This document shows, piece after piece, positions 16,043 through 24,752 of a stretch of 64,000 nt of DNA. Source of the DNA: Brevibacillus sp. DP1.3A (GTDB lineage: Bacteria > Bacillota > Bacilli > Brevibacillales > Brevibacillaceae); the NCBI RefSeq assembly GCF_013284245.2, contig NZ_CP085876.1:3083001-3147000 (forward strand). The letters are read 5' to 3'. Each line of letters starts with the position of its first letter. The first letter of the stretch is position 1. The position numbers and the translations under genes are program-made. The notes below the pieces were generated by a model. The model was not told the DNA's origin. It did not search any database and saw nothing but the letters and a program-made list of their open reading frames with translations.

Positions 16043-19000
16043 TTGAATCTTTCTGAACTATCGATTAAACGCCCGGTCACCATGATTATGTTGACTCTGG
16101 CCATGATGATTTTTGGTTTCGTTTCACTGCCTCGCTTGTCGATTGATCTCATGCCGGATCTTAACTTCCCGGTTGCTGTCGTGGTTACATCCGTTGACGG
16201 CGGATCTCCGAGTGAGGTAGAAAAACTGGTAACGAAACCGATTGAGGACGCACTTGCAACGGTATCCGATTTAGATAGTATACAATCGGTATCGATGGAA
16301 GGCGCTTCGCAGGTTATTCTCATGTTTAACTGGGGGACAGACCTTGATCAGGCGACTCTCGACATGCGGGAGAAGGTAGATCAGGTTCGTGGCTCTTTGC
16401 CTGACTCAGCCAGAGCGCCACGCGTATTGCGCATTGACCCGAACAGTACACCGATCATTGAATTTGCGGTGACGGGTGAGCAAGATATCAACAAATTGAA
16501 AAAGATGGCAGAGAATATGATCCAATCACGCCTAGAGCGTATTGATGGGGTTGCATCTGCTTCCATCAGCGGCGGACAAAGCCGGATCATCGATGTTACA
16601 GTCGACCCAGCCAAACTAGCGGCGTATGGACTGTCACTTGACCAAGTTCAACAAGCTCTACAGACCAGCAACTTGTCAGGTTCCGGTGGAGCGGTACGCG
16701 AGGGTGACGCCAAGCTCAACATCCGTGTACAAGGTGAGTTTGCCGATGTCGAACAAATCGCGCTGACACCAATCTCTGTCGGAGGAAACTCCATTAGGCT
16801 CAGCGATATTGCCGAAGTAAAAGACACGCATCAAGATATAACGCAAATGAGTTACGTAAATGGAACACCTAGCTTGGGTATTAAAGTGACAAAAGCTTCT
16901 GGCGGAAACACCATTGAGGTAGCAGATGATGTAAAAGCTGAGCTGGAGAAAATCAAAAGCGAGCTGCCAGAAGGCGTAGAAATCATTACGACCCTGGATA
17001 CATCCATCTACATTAAGGATTCCGTTTACACCACTGCTGAACATGCCCTGTTGGGTGGCGGTATCGGTATGATCTTGCTGTTCTTCTTCTTGGGCAGCTT
17101 GCGATCAATGGTAATTGCGGTCATCGTTCTTCCAGTATCGATCGTTGCTACGTTTTTGCTGATGTACATGACTGGACAGACGATCAACCTGATTTCCCTC
17201 TCCGGTTTGACATTGGGATTGGGATCATTGATTGACTTTGCGGTTGTTATGCTCGAGAATGTTTTCCGTCACCGAGAACAGGGAAAAGGCATGATGGAAG
17301 CCGCCTTGGATGGTTCCAAGGAAGTAGGTACGGCAGTTATGGCTTCGGCTTTGGCGCAAATCTGCGTATTCTTGCCGATTGCTCTCACAGAAGGTATTGC
17401 TTCTGAGTTGTTTGGACCACTTGCATTGACGGTTGTTTACTCGCATATTGCGGCGCTTGTATTCTCGATTTTGCTCGTGCCGATGCTGAGTTCGAGAATT
17501 TTGAACAAAATTCCGTCGCATACGCATCATGAGAACTATCGTGGAATCAATCCAGTTACTTGGTTCAACATTGGATTTAGCAAAGTAGAAAAAGGTTACC
17601 AAGGATTGTTAAAATGGTCTTTGGGCCATCGTAAAACAGTCATGATTTCTTCGGTCGTTATGATGGTGGGCTCTCTCGCATTGACTCCATTGATCGGGGC
17701 AGAGTTTATCCCGGCCATGGACCAAGGGCAAGTAAACATCTCCATCAAAATGCCAAATGGTACCGTTCTGGCTGAAACAGAAAAGGTAACCAGACAAGTA
17801 GAAGAAATTGTCAACACGGTTCCGGAGAAGAAAATTGTAGCGACTTCGGTTGGTAGTAATGCATCACCGATAGCGAGCACGTTGTCATCCAATCAGGGAA
17901 CGATCAGCCTGATGCTGGTAGATCTTGATCAGCGCACACGTTCCTCCAATGAAGTTGTGATGGATCTCCAGGAAAAGCTGAAGCATATTGCTGGACCTGA
18001 AATTAAGGTAAGCGCACCAGCTGGTATGTCTACTGGTTCCCCAATCCAACTGAAGGTTAGTGGGGATGATTTAGACGTATTGAAAGATATTAGTGATATC
18101 ATTAAAGGTGAAATTGAGAAGGTACCAGGTACGAGTAACGTAACAACCAGCTTGGAAGAATCAAGACAAGAGCTGGAAGTGAAGATCAATGCGGAGAAAG
18201 CGAGCTTGTACGGATTGACGACCGGACAAATTCTCTCCAGTGTTCGCACTTCCTTCCAAGGTCAAACGGTAACGTACTATCGAACGGGTGATGATGAGAT
18301 TGACGTCAACCTCAAGCTGCCGAAAGAGTATCAGGAAGATATCAACTTCTTGAACAATATGCGAATTTCCGCTCCAGGAGGAGCACAGATCGCACTTACC
18401 TCGGTTGCGACTATCAGTAAGATAGATGTGCCTGTATCGATTAACCGTGCCAACTCAAGCCGTGAAGTTCAAGTAACGAGTGATTTGGCAGGACGTGACC
18501 TGAGCTCTGTCACACGGGAAGTGCAAGAGAAAATCTCGAAGCTGAATCTCCCAGATGGTTACAAAGTCGATTTTGGCGGGCAAAGTGAAGAAATGATGGA
18601 ATCATTCAGTAGCCTTGCTCTCGCGATTGTACTGTCAGTTGTATTGCTTTACATGGTAATGGCAGCGCAGTTTGAATCGTTCTACACCCCGTTTATCATC
18701 ATGTTCTCCGTGCCACCGACCGTTACAGGCGTTCTGCTTGGACTATTGGCGACAGGCACAACGATCAGCGTTGGGGTTTTGATTGGGTACATTCTGTTGA
18801 TCGGTCTGGTCGTGAACAACGCGATTGTATTGATCGACTACGTAAACCAATTGCGCGCAAAAGGTATGGAGCTGTATGATGCGATCCTGCATGCCGGACC
18901 GATTCGTCTTCGTCCGATTTTGATGACGACACTCACCACCATTCTGGCGATTGGACCGCTCGCATTCTCTGGCGGTGCCGGTTCTGAGACGAATGCTCCA

Positions 19001-19180
19001 ATGGCCGTAACGGTTATTTTCGGTCTCGGATTCTCTACACTGATTACGCTGGTTCTGGTTCCTGTCGTTGCTTCTTGGTTTGATGATTTAGGGAAAAAGA
19101 GACGCTTGAAGCGCCAGTTGAAACTCGAAAAGAAACTAGAAAAGAAACAAAAGAAAATTAATCCCGCTTTGGAATCGTAA
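16043..19180 (+). CDS. RND-family efflux transporter (SwrC/AcrB-like)
   Basis: 1045 aa from TTG 16043, 8 bases after AAGAGG (GTG 16034 is the alternative). Proton-driven export pump of 12 membrane helices. The sequence shows the first helix after LSIKRPVTMIM, a first large external loop (about 40-330), helices 2-6 with GLTLGLGSLIDFAVVMLEN (the RND proton-relay Asp in helix 4) and REQGKGMMEAAL, a second external loop (about 560-860), and helices 8-12 with VLLYMVMAAQFESFYTPFIIM and GLVVNNAIVLIDYVNQLR. A lysine-rich tail ends the protein. It is followed by its membrane-fusion lipoprotein. In Gram-positives such pumps export lipopeptides and amphiphiles; self-protection against a secondary metabolite is possible. 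Confidence 0.92.
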   Translation: MNLSELSIKRPVTMIMLTLAMMIFGFVSLPRLSIDLMPDLNFPVAVVVTSVDGGSPSEVEKLVTKPIEDALATVSDLDSIQSVSMEGASQVILMFNWGTDLDQATLDMREKVDQVRGSLPDSARAPRVLRIDPNSTPIIEFAVTGEQDINKLKKMAENMIQSRLERIDGVASASISGGQSRIIDVTVDPAKLAAYGLSLDQVQQALQTSNLSGSGGAVREGDAKLNIRVQGEFADVEQIALTPISVGGNSIRLSDIAEVKDTHQDITQMSYVNGTPSLGIKVTKASGGNTIEVADDVKAELEKIKSELPEGVEIITTLDTSIYIKDSVYTTAEHALLGGGIGMILLFFFLGSLRSMVIAVIVLPVSIVATFLLMYMTGQTINLISLSGLTLGLGSLIDFAVVMLENVFRHREQGKGMMEAALDGSKEVGTAVMASALAQICVFLPIALTEGIASELFGPLALTVVYSHIAALVFSILLVPMLSSRILNKIPSHTHHENYRGINPVTWFNIGFSKVEKGYQGLLKWSLGHRKTVMISSVVMMVGSLALTPLIGAEFIPAMDQGQVNISIKMPNGTVLAETEKVTRQVEEIVNTVPEKKIVATSVGSNASPIASTLSSNQGTISLMLVDLDQRTRSSNEVVMDLQEKLKHIAGPEIKVSAPAGMSTGSPIQLKVSGDDLDVLKDISDIIKGEIEKVPGTSNVTTSLEESRQELEVKINAEKASLYGLTTGQILSSVRTSFQGQTVTYYRTGDDEIDVNLKLPKEYQEDINFLNNMRISAPGGAQIALTSVATISKIDVPVSINRANSSREVQVTSDLAGRDLSSVTREVQEKISKLNLPDGYKVDFGGQSEEMMESFSSLALAIVLSVVLLYMVMAAQFESFYTPFIIMFSVPPTVTGVLLGLLATGTTISVGVLIGYILLIGLVVNNAIVLIDYVNQLRAKGMELYDAILHAGPIRLRPILMTTLTTILAIGPLAFSGGAGSETNAPMAVTVIFGLGFSTLITLVLVPVVASWFDDLGKKRRLKRQLKLEKKLEKKQKKINPALES

Positions 19181-19208
19181 GACGTTTGTGGGAAGAGGAG
19201 GGACATAC

Positions 19209-20435
19209 ATGAAACTAAGTAAAAAACCCGTCATTTTGGCATTGCTAGCCATCTCGCTAGTGGCAGGGTGCTCCAGCCCGCAAGCGGAAACGCCGCCTAC
19301 GGAAACAGTGGCAGCGGCAACCCCTGTACAGGTGGAAACTGTTGCAACGGGCACAGTGGTATCAGATTCTGGTCTCACGGCAAAGCTGGCGCCGAGTGAG
19401 GAAGTGCAAGTTTCCCCGAAAATGGGTGGGAAAATTTCTTCCCTGCCAGTGAAACTGGGCCAATACGTGACAAAAGGTCAAGTATTGTTCAAGCTCGATG
19501 AGAAAGATCTGGTGAACGGTGTTAAACAAGCAGAAGCAGCCTACAACGTATCAAAAGCGAGCTTAAACCAAGCAGGCAGCAGCTCTGATCAAGGTTTGGT
19601 CCAAGCAAAAAATAGCCTGAAGCAGGCAGAAACTGCCCTTCAGGATGCAAAAGTAAACCAGCAGCGGATGCAACAGCTCTTTTCACAAGGAGCGATTTCC
19701 GCTCAGCAGATGGAACAGGCAAATTCCCAATTGACAACGGCACAGACCTCTTATGATAACGCGCAGCAGGGTGTGCAATCTGCAGGACAAAAAACAAGTG
19801 TGCAAGTTTCCGAAGCCTCTGTACAGCAAGCACAAGTAAGCCTACAAAATGCTCGTGAGCAATTAGCGAATGCGACTGTGACGTCTCCGATTAACGGATA
19901 TATTTCCAGCGTAAACGGCGCAGTTGGTCAAATGGCAGGTCAGCAGCCGGTTGTGGTTGTTGTGAACACGAACCCACTTCTAGTAAAAGCGAATTTGTCA
20001 GAAGCAGATATCACAAAAGTAAAAGTAGGAACTACCGTAAAAGTAAACGTACAATCGACTGGAAAAACGATTGATGCCAAAGTAACGGCGATGAGTCCAG
20101 TAATGGATACAAATCTCAAGGCATATCCAGTTGAGATTACGATTCCAAACCCATCCAATGAGCTGAAGTCCGATATGGTTGTGAATGTAACCTTCCCATC
20201 GGTTGGGGAAAGTGGAGCAACATCGATCGTTGTAACGCGCGGTGCAGTATTTGATCGCGATGGTAAGCAGTATGTATTCAAGCTGGAAGGTGACACTGCA
20301 AAACAAGTCGAGGTCACTACAGGTAAATCCTCCAGTGATCAGATCGAAATTTTGACAGGCTTGTCTGCCGGCGATAAGATCGTGGTAAAAGGGCAAACAC
20401 TGCTTCAAGATGGCGGCAAAGTCACTATTCAGTAA
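19209..20435 (+). CDS. RND periplasmic-adaptor-type lipoprotein (HlyD/AcrA family)
   Basis: 408 aa from ATG 19209 after GAGGAGGG. A lipoprotein signal with LVAGC lipobox anchors it outside the membrane. It has a biotinyl-lipoyl half motif (GGKISSLPVKLGQYVTKGQVLFKLDEKDL), a long Ala/Gln-rich coiled coil (about 100-220), the second lipoyl half (NATVTSPINGYISSVNGAVGQM), then a beta-barrel and membrane-proximal domain ending VVKGQTLLQDGGKVTIQ. It is the partner of the RND pump 28 bases upstream. A terminator follows. Confidence 0.9.
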   Translation: MKLSKKPVILALLAISLVAGCSSPQAETPPTETVAAATPVQVETVATGTVVSDSGLTAKLAPSEEVQVSPKMGGKISSLPVKLGQYVTKGQVLFKLDEKDLVNGVKQAEAAYNVSKASLNQAGSSSDQGLVQAKNSLKQAETALQDAKVNQQRMQQLFSQGAISAQQMEQANSQLTTAQTSYDNAQQGVQSAGQKTSVQVSEASVQQAQVSLQNAREQLANATVTSPINGYISSVNGAVGQMAGQQPVVVVVNTNPLLVKANLSEADITKVKVGTTVKVNVQSTGKTIDAKVTAMSPVMDTNLKAYPVEITIPNPSNELKSDMVVNVTFPSVGESGATSIVVTRGAVFDRDGKQYVFKLEGDTAKQVEVTTGKSSSDQIEILTGLSAGDKIVVKGQTLLQDGGKVTIQ

Positions 20436-20453
20436 GAAAAGAATAGCAGGGAA

Positions 20454-20481
20454 GGGGCGGAGTACATCCGCCTCTTTTTTT
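20454..20481 (+). terminator. Intrinsic terminator of the RND operon
   Basis: GGGGCGGA (20454-20461), loop GTACA, TCCGCCTC (20467-20474), then seven T. Confidence 0.8.
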
Positions 20482-20529
20482 GTGTACAATGGAAGTATTC
20501 GTCTCATTCCAAAAGGGAGGTGTCTTCAT

Positions 20530-20664
20530 CTGTACTTCCAAAAACCACAGTCTGGTGATTATCCTGCGCAGTTTGAAACCTATATCAAAATCGCACGTGA
20601 AGGTGATCTGAATGAGCTGCTTTGCGCTCAGGAGGAAGAAATACTTGCACGCTTTCGATCCTGA
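20530..20664 (+). pseudogene. N-terminal remnant of a DinB-family gene
   Basis: After GGGAGG (20515-20520) a 44-codon frame reads LYFQKPQSGDYPAQFETY, then IKIAREGDLNELL, and stops. This resembles the first helix of Bacillota DinB/YfiT-type proteins (Y/F-x-P..YETYI..VPEGDL), which are normally about 150-170 aa. No ATG, GTG or TTG is in the right place (a CTG at 20530 is), and no continuation is visible in other frames. It is best read as a decayed fragment; a short expressed protein cannot be excluded. Confidence 0.4.
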
Positions 20665-20678
20665 CAGGTACATGTCAC

Positions 20679-20691
20679 ATTTGTCACAAAT
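20679..20691. repeat. 13-bp palindrome ATTTGT-C-ACAAAT
   Basis: Perfect inverted repeat upstream of ccdA, in a context TGTCACATTTGTCACA that also forms a direct repeat of TGTCACA. Possible operator; no regulator was identified. Confidence 0.35.
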
Positions 20692-20758
20692 CTGATCTGT
20701 TTTCTAAAGTGGACCAGATTTATCCATCCAATTGTTAATTTTTGTGCCGAGTTTTAAG

Positions 20759-20776
20759 ACATAATGAATATTATGT
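20759..20776. repeat. Inverted repeat ACATAAT-GAAT-ATTATGT
   Basis: Perfect 7-bp arms with a 4-base centre, about 110 bases before ccdA. Together with the palindrome at 20679 it suggests a regulated promoter region for the ccdA operon. A possible -10 (TACAAT) lies at 20842-20847. Confidence 0.35.
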
Positions 20777-20885
20777 AAAGTAAATTGTCACGGATTTAAG
20801 ACAAAGTGTCATTGCTACTTTTGAAGGGGGAAAAGATTCGATACAATGAGAAGATAGTGGATAAAATACCCACCGGAGGTTACAT

Positions 20886-21596
20886 ATGACTGGCGATATT
20901 ACTGTGTTTTTGGCTTTTGCAGCAGGTTTCCTTTCGTTTATTTCCCCTTGCTGCCTGCCGCTTTATCCGTCCTTTTTGTCTTACATAACTGGGGTTACGG
21001 TAGATGAAGTGAAGAAAGGGAGAGCGGTTTTTCGCAAGCAAGCCTTCTTGCATACCTTTTTCTTCATTGTCGGGTTTTCGATCATTTTCGTTGCACTCGG
21101 GCTGTCTACATCTTGGATCGGAAGCTTGTTTACCGATCAACAGGACTTAATTCGTCAACTGGGCGGTATTTTGCTTGCTGTCATTGGTTTGGTTATGCTT
21201 GGCGTGTTTAAAATGGATTGGATGATGCGTTCTTTTAAAGTCGATTTAAAATCGAGACCATTGGGGTATACTGGGTCCATACTGGTGGGAATGACGTATG
21301 CAGCTGGATGGACACCTTGTGTGGGACCGATTCTTTCTGGCATTATCGTCATGGGCGTTTCCAATCCATCAAGCGCTCTGGCTTACACATTGGCGTATAC
21401 ACTCGGTTTCGCCATTCCATTTTTTGTCATGACGTTCTTCATCAGTAAGGTGAACGCGATTGTGAAGTATTCCGACCTGTTTATGAAAATCGGAGGAGCC
21501 ATTATGATTTTGTTTGGTATTCTTCTGTATACAGATAAACTGACGGATATTACACGCGTGCTCATTCAAATGTACGGAGGCTTTACGGGATTCTAA
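20886..21596 (+). CDS. ccdA: CcdA-type thiol-disulfide transmembrane protein
   Basis: 236 aa, six membrane helices, ATG at 20886 after CGGAGG. CcdA moves reducing equivalents from cytosolic thioredoxin across the membrane for cytochrome c maturation and spore envelope thiol reduction. The first helix carries FLSFISPCCLPLYPSFLSYITG, with an extra Cys beside the family Cys-Leu-Pro, and the fourth region has GMTYAAGWTPCVGPIL, supplying the second redox Cys. A ResA-like thioredoxin follows 23 bases later and is its natural electron acceptor. Confidence 0.9.
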   Translation: MTGDITVFLAFAAGFLSFISPCCLPLYPSFLSYITGVTVDEVKKGRAVFRKQAFLHTFFFIVGFSIIFVALGLSTSWIGSLFTDQQDLIRQLGGILLAVIGLVMLGVFKMDWMMRSFKVDLKSRPLGYTGSILVGMTYAAGWTPCVGPILSGIIVMGVSNPSSALAYTLAYTLGFAIPFFVMTFFISKVNAIVKYSDLFMKIGGAIMILFGILLYTDKLTDITRVLIQMYGGFTGF

Positions 21597-21619
21597 CTCA
21601 GTAGGGCAGAGGTGACAAA

Positions 21620-22153
21620 ATGAAAAAGCTGTTGCTCGCGGTGCTCGTATTATTGGGGGTCGGACTTGCTGTTTGGGAAAAGCCTCAAGAAACGGCCGCA
21701 ATCGTAGCAGAGGTTCAAAAACCGGAAGTTGGCTTTGCGGCTCCTCATTTTACACTGACAGGATTGGATCAGCAGACGTACAAGGTAGAAGGAAAAAGGA
21801 CGAAACCATTAGTCTTGAACTTTTGGGCTTCCTGGTGTGGACCATGCAAGCTGGAGGCGCCTGATTTACAAAAAGTCTATGAAAAATACGGCGGACAGGT
21901 TGATCTGTATGGCGTGAACGTCACGAGTAATGACAGTCCTGAAGCAGCCATGGCCTTTGTCACCAATTACAAGCTGACATTTCCGATACCGATGGACGTT
22001 GCTGGAACCGTGTCGAACCGTTACAAGGTGATGGCGTTCCCAACTACGTACTTGATTGACGCAGATGGGATTGTACGAAAGAAGATAATCGGCATGGTTG
22101 ATGCCTCTACACTGGAGCTGGAACTGCGCCAGTTGTTAAGTCCAAAGCCATAG
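21620..22153 (+). CDS. Membrane-anchored thiol-disulfide oxidoreductase (ResA/StoA-like)
   Basis: 177 aa, ATG at 21620 after GCAGAGGTG. One N-terminal signal-anchor helix (about 3-18) leaves a thioredoxin domain outside the cell. FxAPxFTLTGLD, the active site NFWASWCGPCKLEAP and the cis-Pro FPTTYLIDADG are intact. ResA reduces apo-cytochrome c, and StoA works in spore cortex formation; the sequence does not decide between them. Cotranscribed with ccdA, which would reduce it. Confidence 0.87.
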   Translation: MKKLLLAVLVLLGVGLAVWEKPQETAAIVAEVQKPEVGFAAPHFTLTGLDQQTYKVEGKRTKPLVLNFWASWCGPCKLEAPDLQKVYEKYGGQVDLYGVNVTSNDSPEAAMAFVTNYKLTFPIPMDVAGTVSNRYKVMAFPTTYLIDADGIVRKKIIGMVDASTLELELRQLLSPKP

Positions 22154-22165
22154 GGAAGGCTCATA

Positions 22166-22200
22166 AGTCGCTTGGAGAGATTTCTCCGGCGGCTTTTTCT
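22166..22200 (+). terminator. Intrinsic terminator of the ccdA operon
   Basis: AGTCGCTTGGAG pairs with CTCCGGCGGCT with one bulge and G-T pairs; TTTTTCT follows. Confidence 0.7.
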
Positions 22201-22325
22201 ATTTGTTGACACGAATGACAAGGCCCATTTTGCAGGTGACTATCTTGATTTTGTATGCTTGCCTAAAGAGCGGGGGTGTTCTCCTTCATAGACTGGAGTG
22301 ATCCAGGGCAAAGGGAGGAAAGCGG

Positions 22326-22523
22326 ATGGCCAAGGGCAAAAAGATAAAGAAGAAGAATTCGCGACAGCACCCCAATCAAGTACAGCTGAAAATCGTAACG
22401 TCCCATACATGTCAAGTATGCAAGCAGCAATGTGCACGAGGGTTGGCATATCTGGAACAGATGTCCCAGCCCGGCGCGATCGGCTTTGGTGTACCATGCA
22501 TCTTGACTAAACAAAAGCCATAG
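22326..22523 (+). CDS. Small basic protein with a Cys motif, 65 aa
   Basis: ATG at 22326 follows GGGAGG at good distance. The N-terminus is very basic (MAKGKKIKKKNSR), and the middle has CQVCKQQC, a CxxCxxxC arrangement suited to a metal site. A later single Cys stands near the end (GVPCIL). I do not recognise the family. A strong terminator follows, which supports a real short transcript. Confidence 0.55.
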   Translation: MAKGKKIKKKNSRQHPNQVQLKIVTSHTCQVCKQQCARGLAYLEQMSQPGAIGFGVPCILTKQKP

Positions 22524-22559
22524 TTCGTCCTTTTCGAAGTGCAGTTTACGGTTCACGGG

Positions 22560-22601
22560 AGATAGTCCCTTCACTTTCATTCAAAAGGGACTATCTTTTT
22601 T
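22560..22601 (+). terminator. Intrinsic terminator after the 65-aa gene
   Basis: AGATAGTCCCTT (22560-22571) pairs perfectly with AAGGGACTATCT (22585-22596), followed by TTTTT. Confidence 0.85.
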
Positions 22602-22627
22602 GGCGTGAAAAGCGAGGAAAAGCCGAT

Positions 22628-23124
22628 TTGCATGTAGAAGTGAGACCTAAACAAAAGAAATCGGAGGAGGAATTGCCTACGGATCGGGTGAGAGAAGCTG
22701 TAAAAAACCATTATCAATTAGACGTTGAGTGTATCGAACGCATTGCATATGGCTTGTGGGAAGAAAGCTTTTCCGTTTGGACAAGCAGTCAACGTTATTA
22801 TGTAAAACGTTTTTATGCAAAATGGCGCTTACAAACTCGCTACGAGGAGATGCTTACTGGTCTAACACTCAGCCAAGAACTGAGAGGGAAAGGCTTTCCG
22901 GCGCAGCTATCACCCATGGGAATTGCCACTTCGTGAAGCAAAGGCTATGGGGGAGCTACTAACCCATTTTCATCAGTAATTTGAGCCTTTTCCCCCAGTT
23001 GAGGACGTTCCCATGCTCTCGCCTTCCAAAGCGATTCCGCCTTTGGCACAAGCTGGAACAAGAACTGCTGGATATGCTTTTCCAGGATCCTTCGCAGGTC
23101 ACTGTGGTTGGCAGGGATAACTGA
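22628..23124 (+). pseudogene. Decayed APH/CotS-like kinase gene
   Basis: Frame 1 (22628-22936) reads RVREAVKNHYQLDVECIERI, then YGLWEESFSVWTSSQRYYVKRF, the N-lobe of phosphotransferases of the APH/CotS/homoserine-kinase fold. At about 22912 the homology shifts to another frame (WELPLREAKAMGELLTHFHQ, stop at about 22971), and a third frame gives WHKLEQELLDMLFQDPSQV ending at 23124. Two or more frameshifts and a stop, and the loss of the catalytic C-lobe, show a dead gene. The intact family is about 320-350 aa. Confidence 0.65.
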
Positions 23125-23212
23125 TGAGCCTCAAGATACCAAGCTGGCAGGTTTAACTGCCGTGTATTATACTGAAGGGACTGATGAAAGCAAGCGGAAG
23201 GAGTGGAAATAC

Positions 23213-23383
23213 ATGCGACCGTTACAAATATCACCTGATACGGCTGTTAAGCTGGCCGAAGCACTTCAGGTACCTTTAGAGCGTCTCATGCACATGCCGC
23301 AACATATTTTGTTACAAAAAATGATGGAGTTGGCAAAGCAAGAGAAAGAAGCAAATGAGGGAGAGTCTGAAAAGCAAGACTAG
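23213..23383 (+). CDS. yycC: YycC-like small protein
   Basis: 56 aa, ATG at 23213 behind GGAAGGAG. MRPLQISPDTAVKLAEAL followed by VPLERLMHMPQHILL matches my recollection of the YycC family of Bacillaceae (about 50 aa, function unknown). The C-terminal tail is strongly charged. It lies directly after the decayed kinase gene and before a thioredoxin-fold gene. Confidence 0.65.
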   Translation: MRPLQISPDTAVKLAEALQVPLERLMHMPQHILLQKMMELAKQEKEANEGESEKQD

Positions 23384-23410
23384 ATTCATTACATACGAGG
23401 AGGAGAAAAG

Positions 23411-23977
23411 ATGGGGGCAAACGTAGCACATAAATTCCGTACGGGGCTCAAGCCACAAGCGTTTGTGGAAAGCATGACAAAAAATCAGGATACATACCAA
23501 AACTGGTCGGATGCATTTTCATGGGAGGATGAACAAGACCGTGCGTTTTTTGCCTCTCTCCAGCATCGTGATGACCTCAGATGCTTGATTTTGGCTGCGG
23601 AATGGTGTGGCGACGTCGTTCGCAACTTGCCAGTCGTATTGCATGCCTTGAAAGAAACAGACATGCCAGTGGAAATTATGGTGATGGAAGAACACCTCGA
23701 TCTCATGGATGAGTTTCTCACGATGGGCGGTCGGGCGATCCCTGTTGTTATTTTCGCGGACACGGGTGGACATGTTCTGGCAAAATGGGGACCTCGACCG
23801 AAGCATGTCCAAGCTGTCATGACGGCGTTTAAACAGCAAAACCCGGACCGAAATGCACCAGATTATGAAGACAAGATCAAAGTGGCACGTGCCGAAATGC
23901 TCGAGCAGTATGGAGAAGGCACTGGCTACCAGCAAGTGATTGTCAAAGAACTGAGAGAGCTGATTTCCTCGATCTAA
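23411..23977 (+). CDS. Thioredoxin-fold family protein with a single active-site Cys
   Basis: 188 aa, ATG at 23411 after GAGGAGGAG. This is the cytosolic YbbN-like/Thioredoxin_9 type: LAAEWCGDVVRNLPVVLHAL replaces the usual WCxxC with CGDV, so only the first Cys is left, and the cis-Pro is in GRAIPVVIFAD. A C-terminal helical extension (about 135-188) is also typical. One Cys allows a glutaredoxin-like or binding role, but not classical dithiol exchange. The physiological role is unknown. Confidence 0.78.
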   Translation: MGANVAHKFRTGLKPQAFVESMTKNQDTYQNWSDAFSWEDEQDRAFFASLQHRDDLRCLILAAEWCGDVVRNLPVVLHALKETDMPVEIMVMEEHLDLMDEFLTMGGRAIPVVIFADTGGHVLAKWGPRPKHVQAVMTAFKQQNPDRNAPDYEDKIKVARAEMLEQYGEGTGYQQVIVKELRELISSI

Positions 23978-23995
23978 TCTATCACATCAATAACA

Positions 23996-24022
23996 GGGCG
24001 GAGTCACGGCTCCGTCCATTTT
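23996..24022 (+). terminator. Probable terminator after the thioredoxin-fold gene
   Basis: GGGCGGAG (23996-24003) pairs with CTCCGTCC (24010-24017) with one G-T; a short T-run follows. Confidence 0.5.
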
Positions 24023-24043
24023 CATGCAGAAGGGCTGAATAAC

Positions 24044-24361
24044 ATGTATTACTACGGGAATGAAACCATTATGTCCTTGGAGCAGGTGCTTCGGTTAAAA
24101 GCTTCGGAAGTTCGAATTCTGGAGTGGGTACGTACCTACGAGTTTTTAGAAAATAGTTATGGGATAGATGAATCCGTTCCCTACTTCTTGGAGATAAAAT
24201 GCGAAGAAGAGCAAGTGAAGATTCGTAAAAACCGCATACTAGACTTCCCGGAATACTCCTGTGAGGGAGAAGCAACATTTCAAGAAGTGGACGAAGCACT
24301 GCGCGTCTTTCACGAGTGGGCACAGGAAATCTTGGAGAAAAAAGAGAGTCAAGCCAAATAA
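24044..24361 (+). CDS. Hypothetical protein, 105 aa
   Basis: ATG at 24044 after GAAGGG. A small soluble acidic protein (MYYYGNETIMSLEQVLRLKA at the start, a C-terminal amphipathic helix ending EKKESQAK). No motif was recognised. It lies between the thioredoxin-fold gene and the tRNA operon. Confidence 0.6.
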   Translation: MYYYGNETIMSLEQVLRLKASEVRILEWVRTYEFLENSYGIDESVPYFLEIKCEEEQVKIRKNRILDFPEYSCEGEATFQEVDEALRVFHEWAQEILEKKESQAK

Positions 24362-24366
24362 ATATA

Positions 24367-24395
24367 TTGACGTCAAACAAAGTTCATGGTAAATT
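24367..24395 (+). promoter_or_regulatory. Sigma-A promoter of the tRNA operon
   Basis: TTGACG (24367-24372), 17 bases, TAAATT (24390-24395), 58 bases before the tRNA-Tyr. Confidence 0.6.
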
Positions 24396-24453
24396 AATAA
24401 ATGTCGCTTCTGGTTGAAGAGAGTAGGCACAGAAGATAGACAGCACATACTGT

Positions 24454-24538
24454 GGGGAGATAGTGAAGTGGCTAAACACGGCAGACTGTAAATCTGCTCC
24501 CTCCGGGTTCGGCGGTTCGAATCCGTCTCTCCCCACCA
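24454..24538 (+). tRNA. tRNA-Tyr (GTA)
   Basis: Acceptor GGGGAGA pairs with TCTCCCC, discriminator A and an encoded CCA follow. The anticodon loop CTGTAAA gives GTA at 24488-24490. The long variable arm and GGTTCGAATCC T-arm fit class II tRNA-Tyr of Bacillota. Confidence 0.95.
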
Positions 24539-24583
24539 TTGATTTTCTATCGATGATGTGCTATTTTATTCATAGTTTCACAT

Positions 24584-24665
24584 GCCGGTGTGGCGGAATG
24601 GCAGACGCGCGCGACTCAAAATCGTGAGGGAAACCGTGGGGGTTCAAGTCCCTTCACCGGCACCA
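24584..24665 (+). tRNA. tRNA-Leu (CAA)
   Basis: Acceptor GCCGGTG pairs with CACCGGC, then A and CCA. The anticodon loop CTCAAAA gives CAA at 24617-24619, reading UUG. T-arm GGTTCAAGTCC and a class II variable arm are present. Confidence 0.95.
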
Positions 24666-24752
24666 TATCTAAAACGAATGCACACTAACCATGATGTTTA
24701 CAGACACATGGAAGGTGTGTTTTTTAGTTTACGGAAAAATAATAAACAATTC

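Noticed and set aside
23108..23383. 91-codon version of the YycC-like gene
   Set aside because: The upstream part runs through the decayed kinase gene; the ATG at 23213 has the ribosome site.
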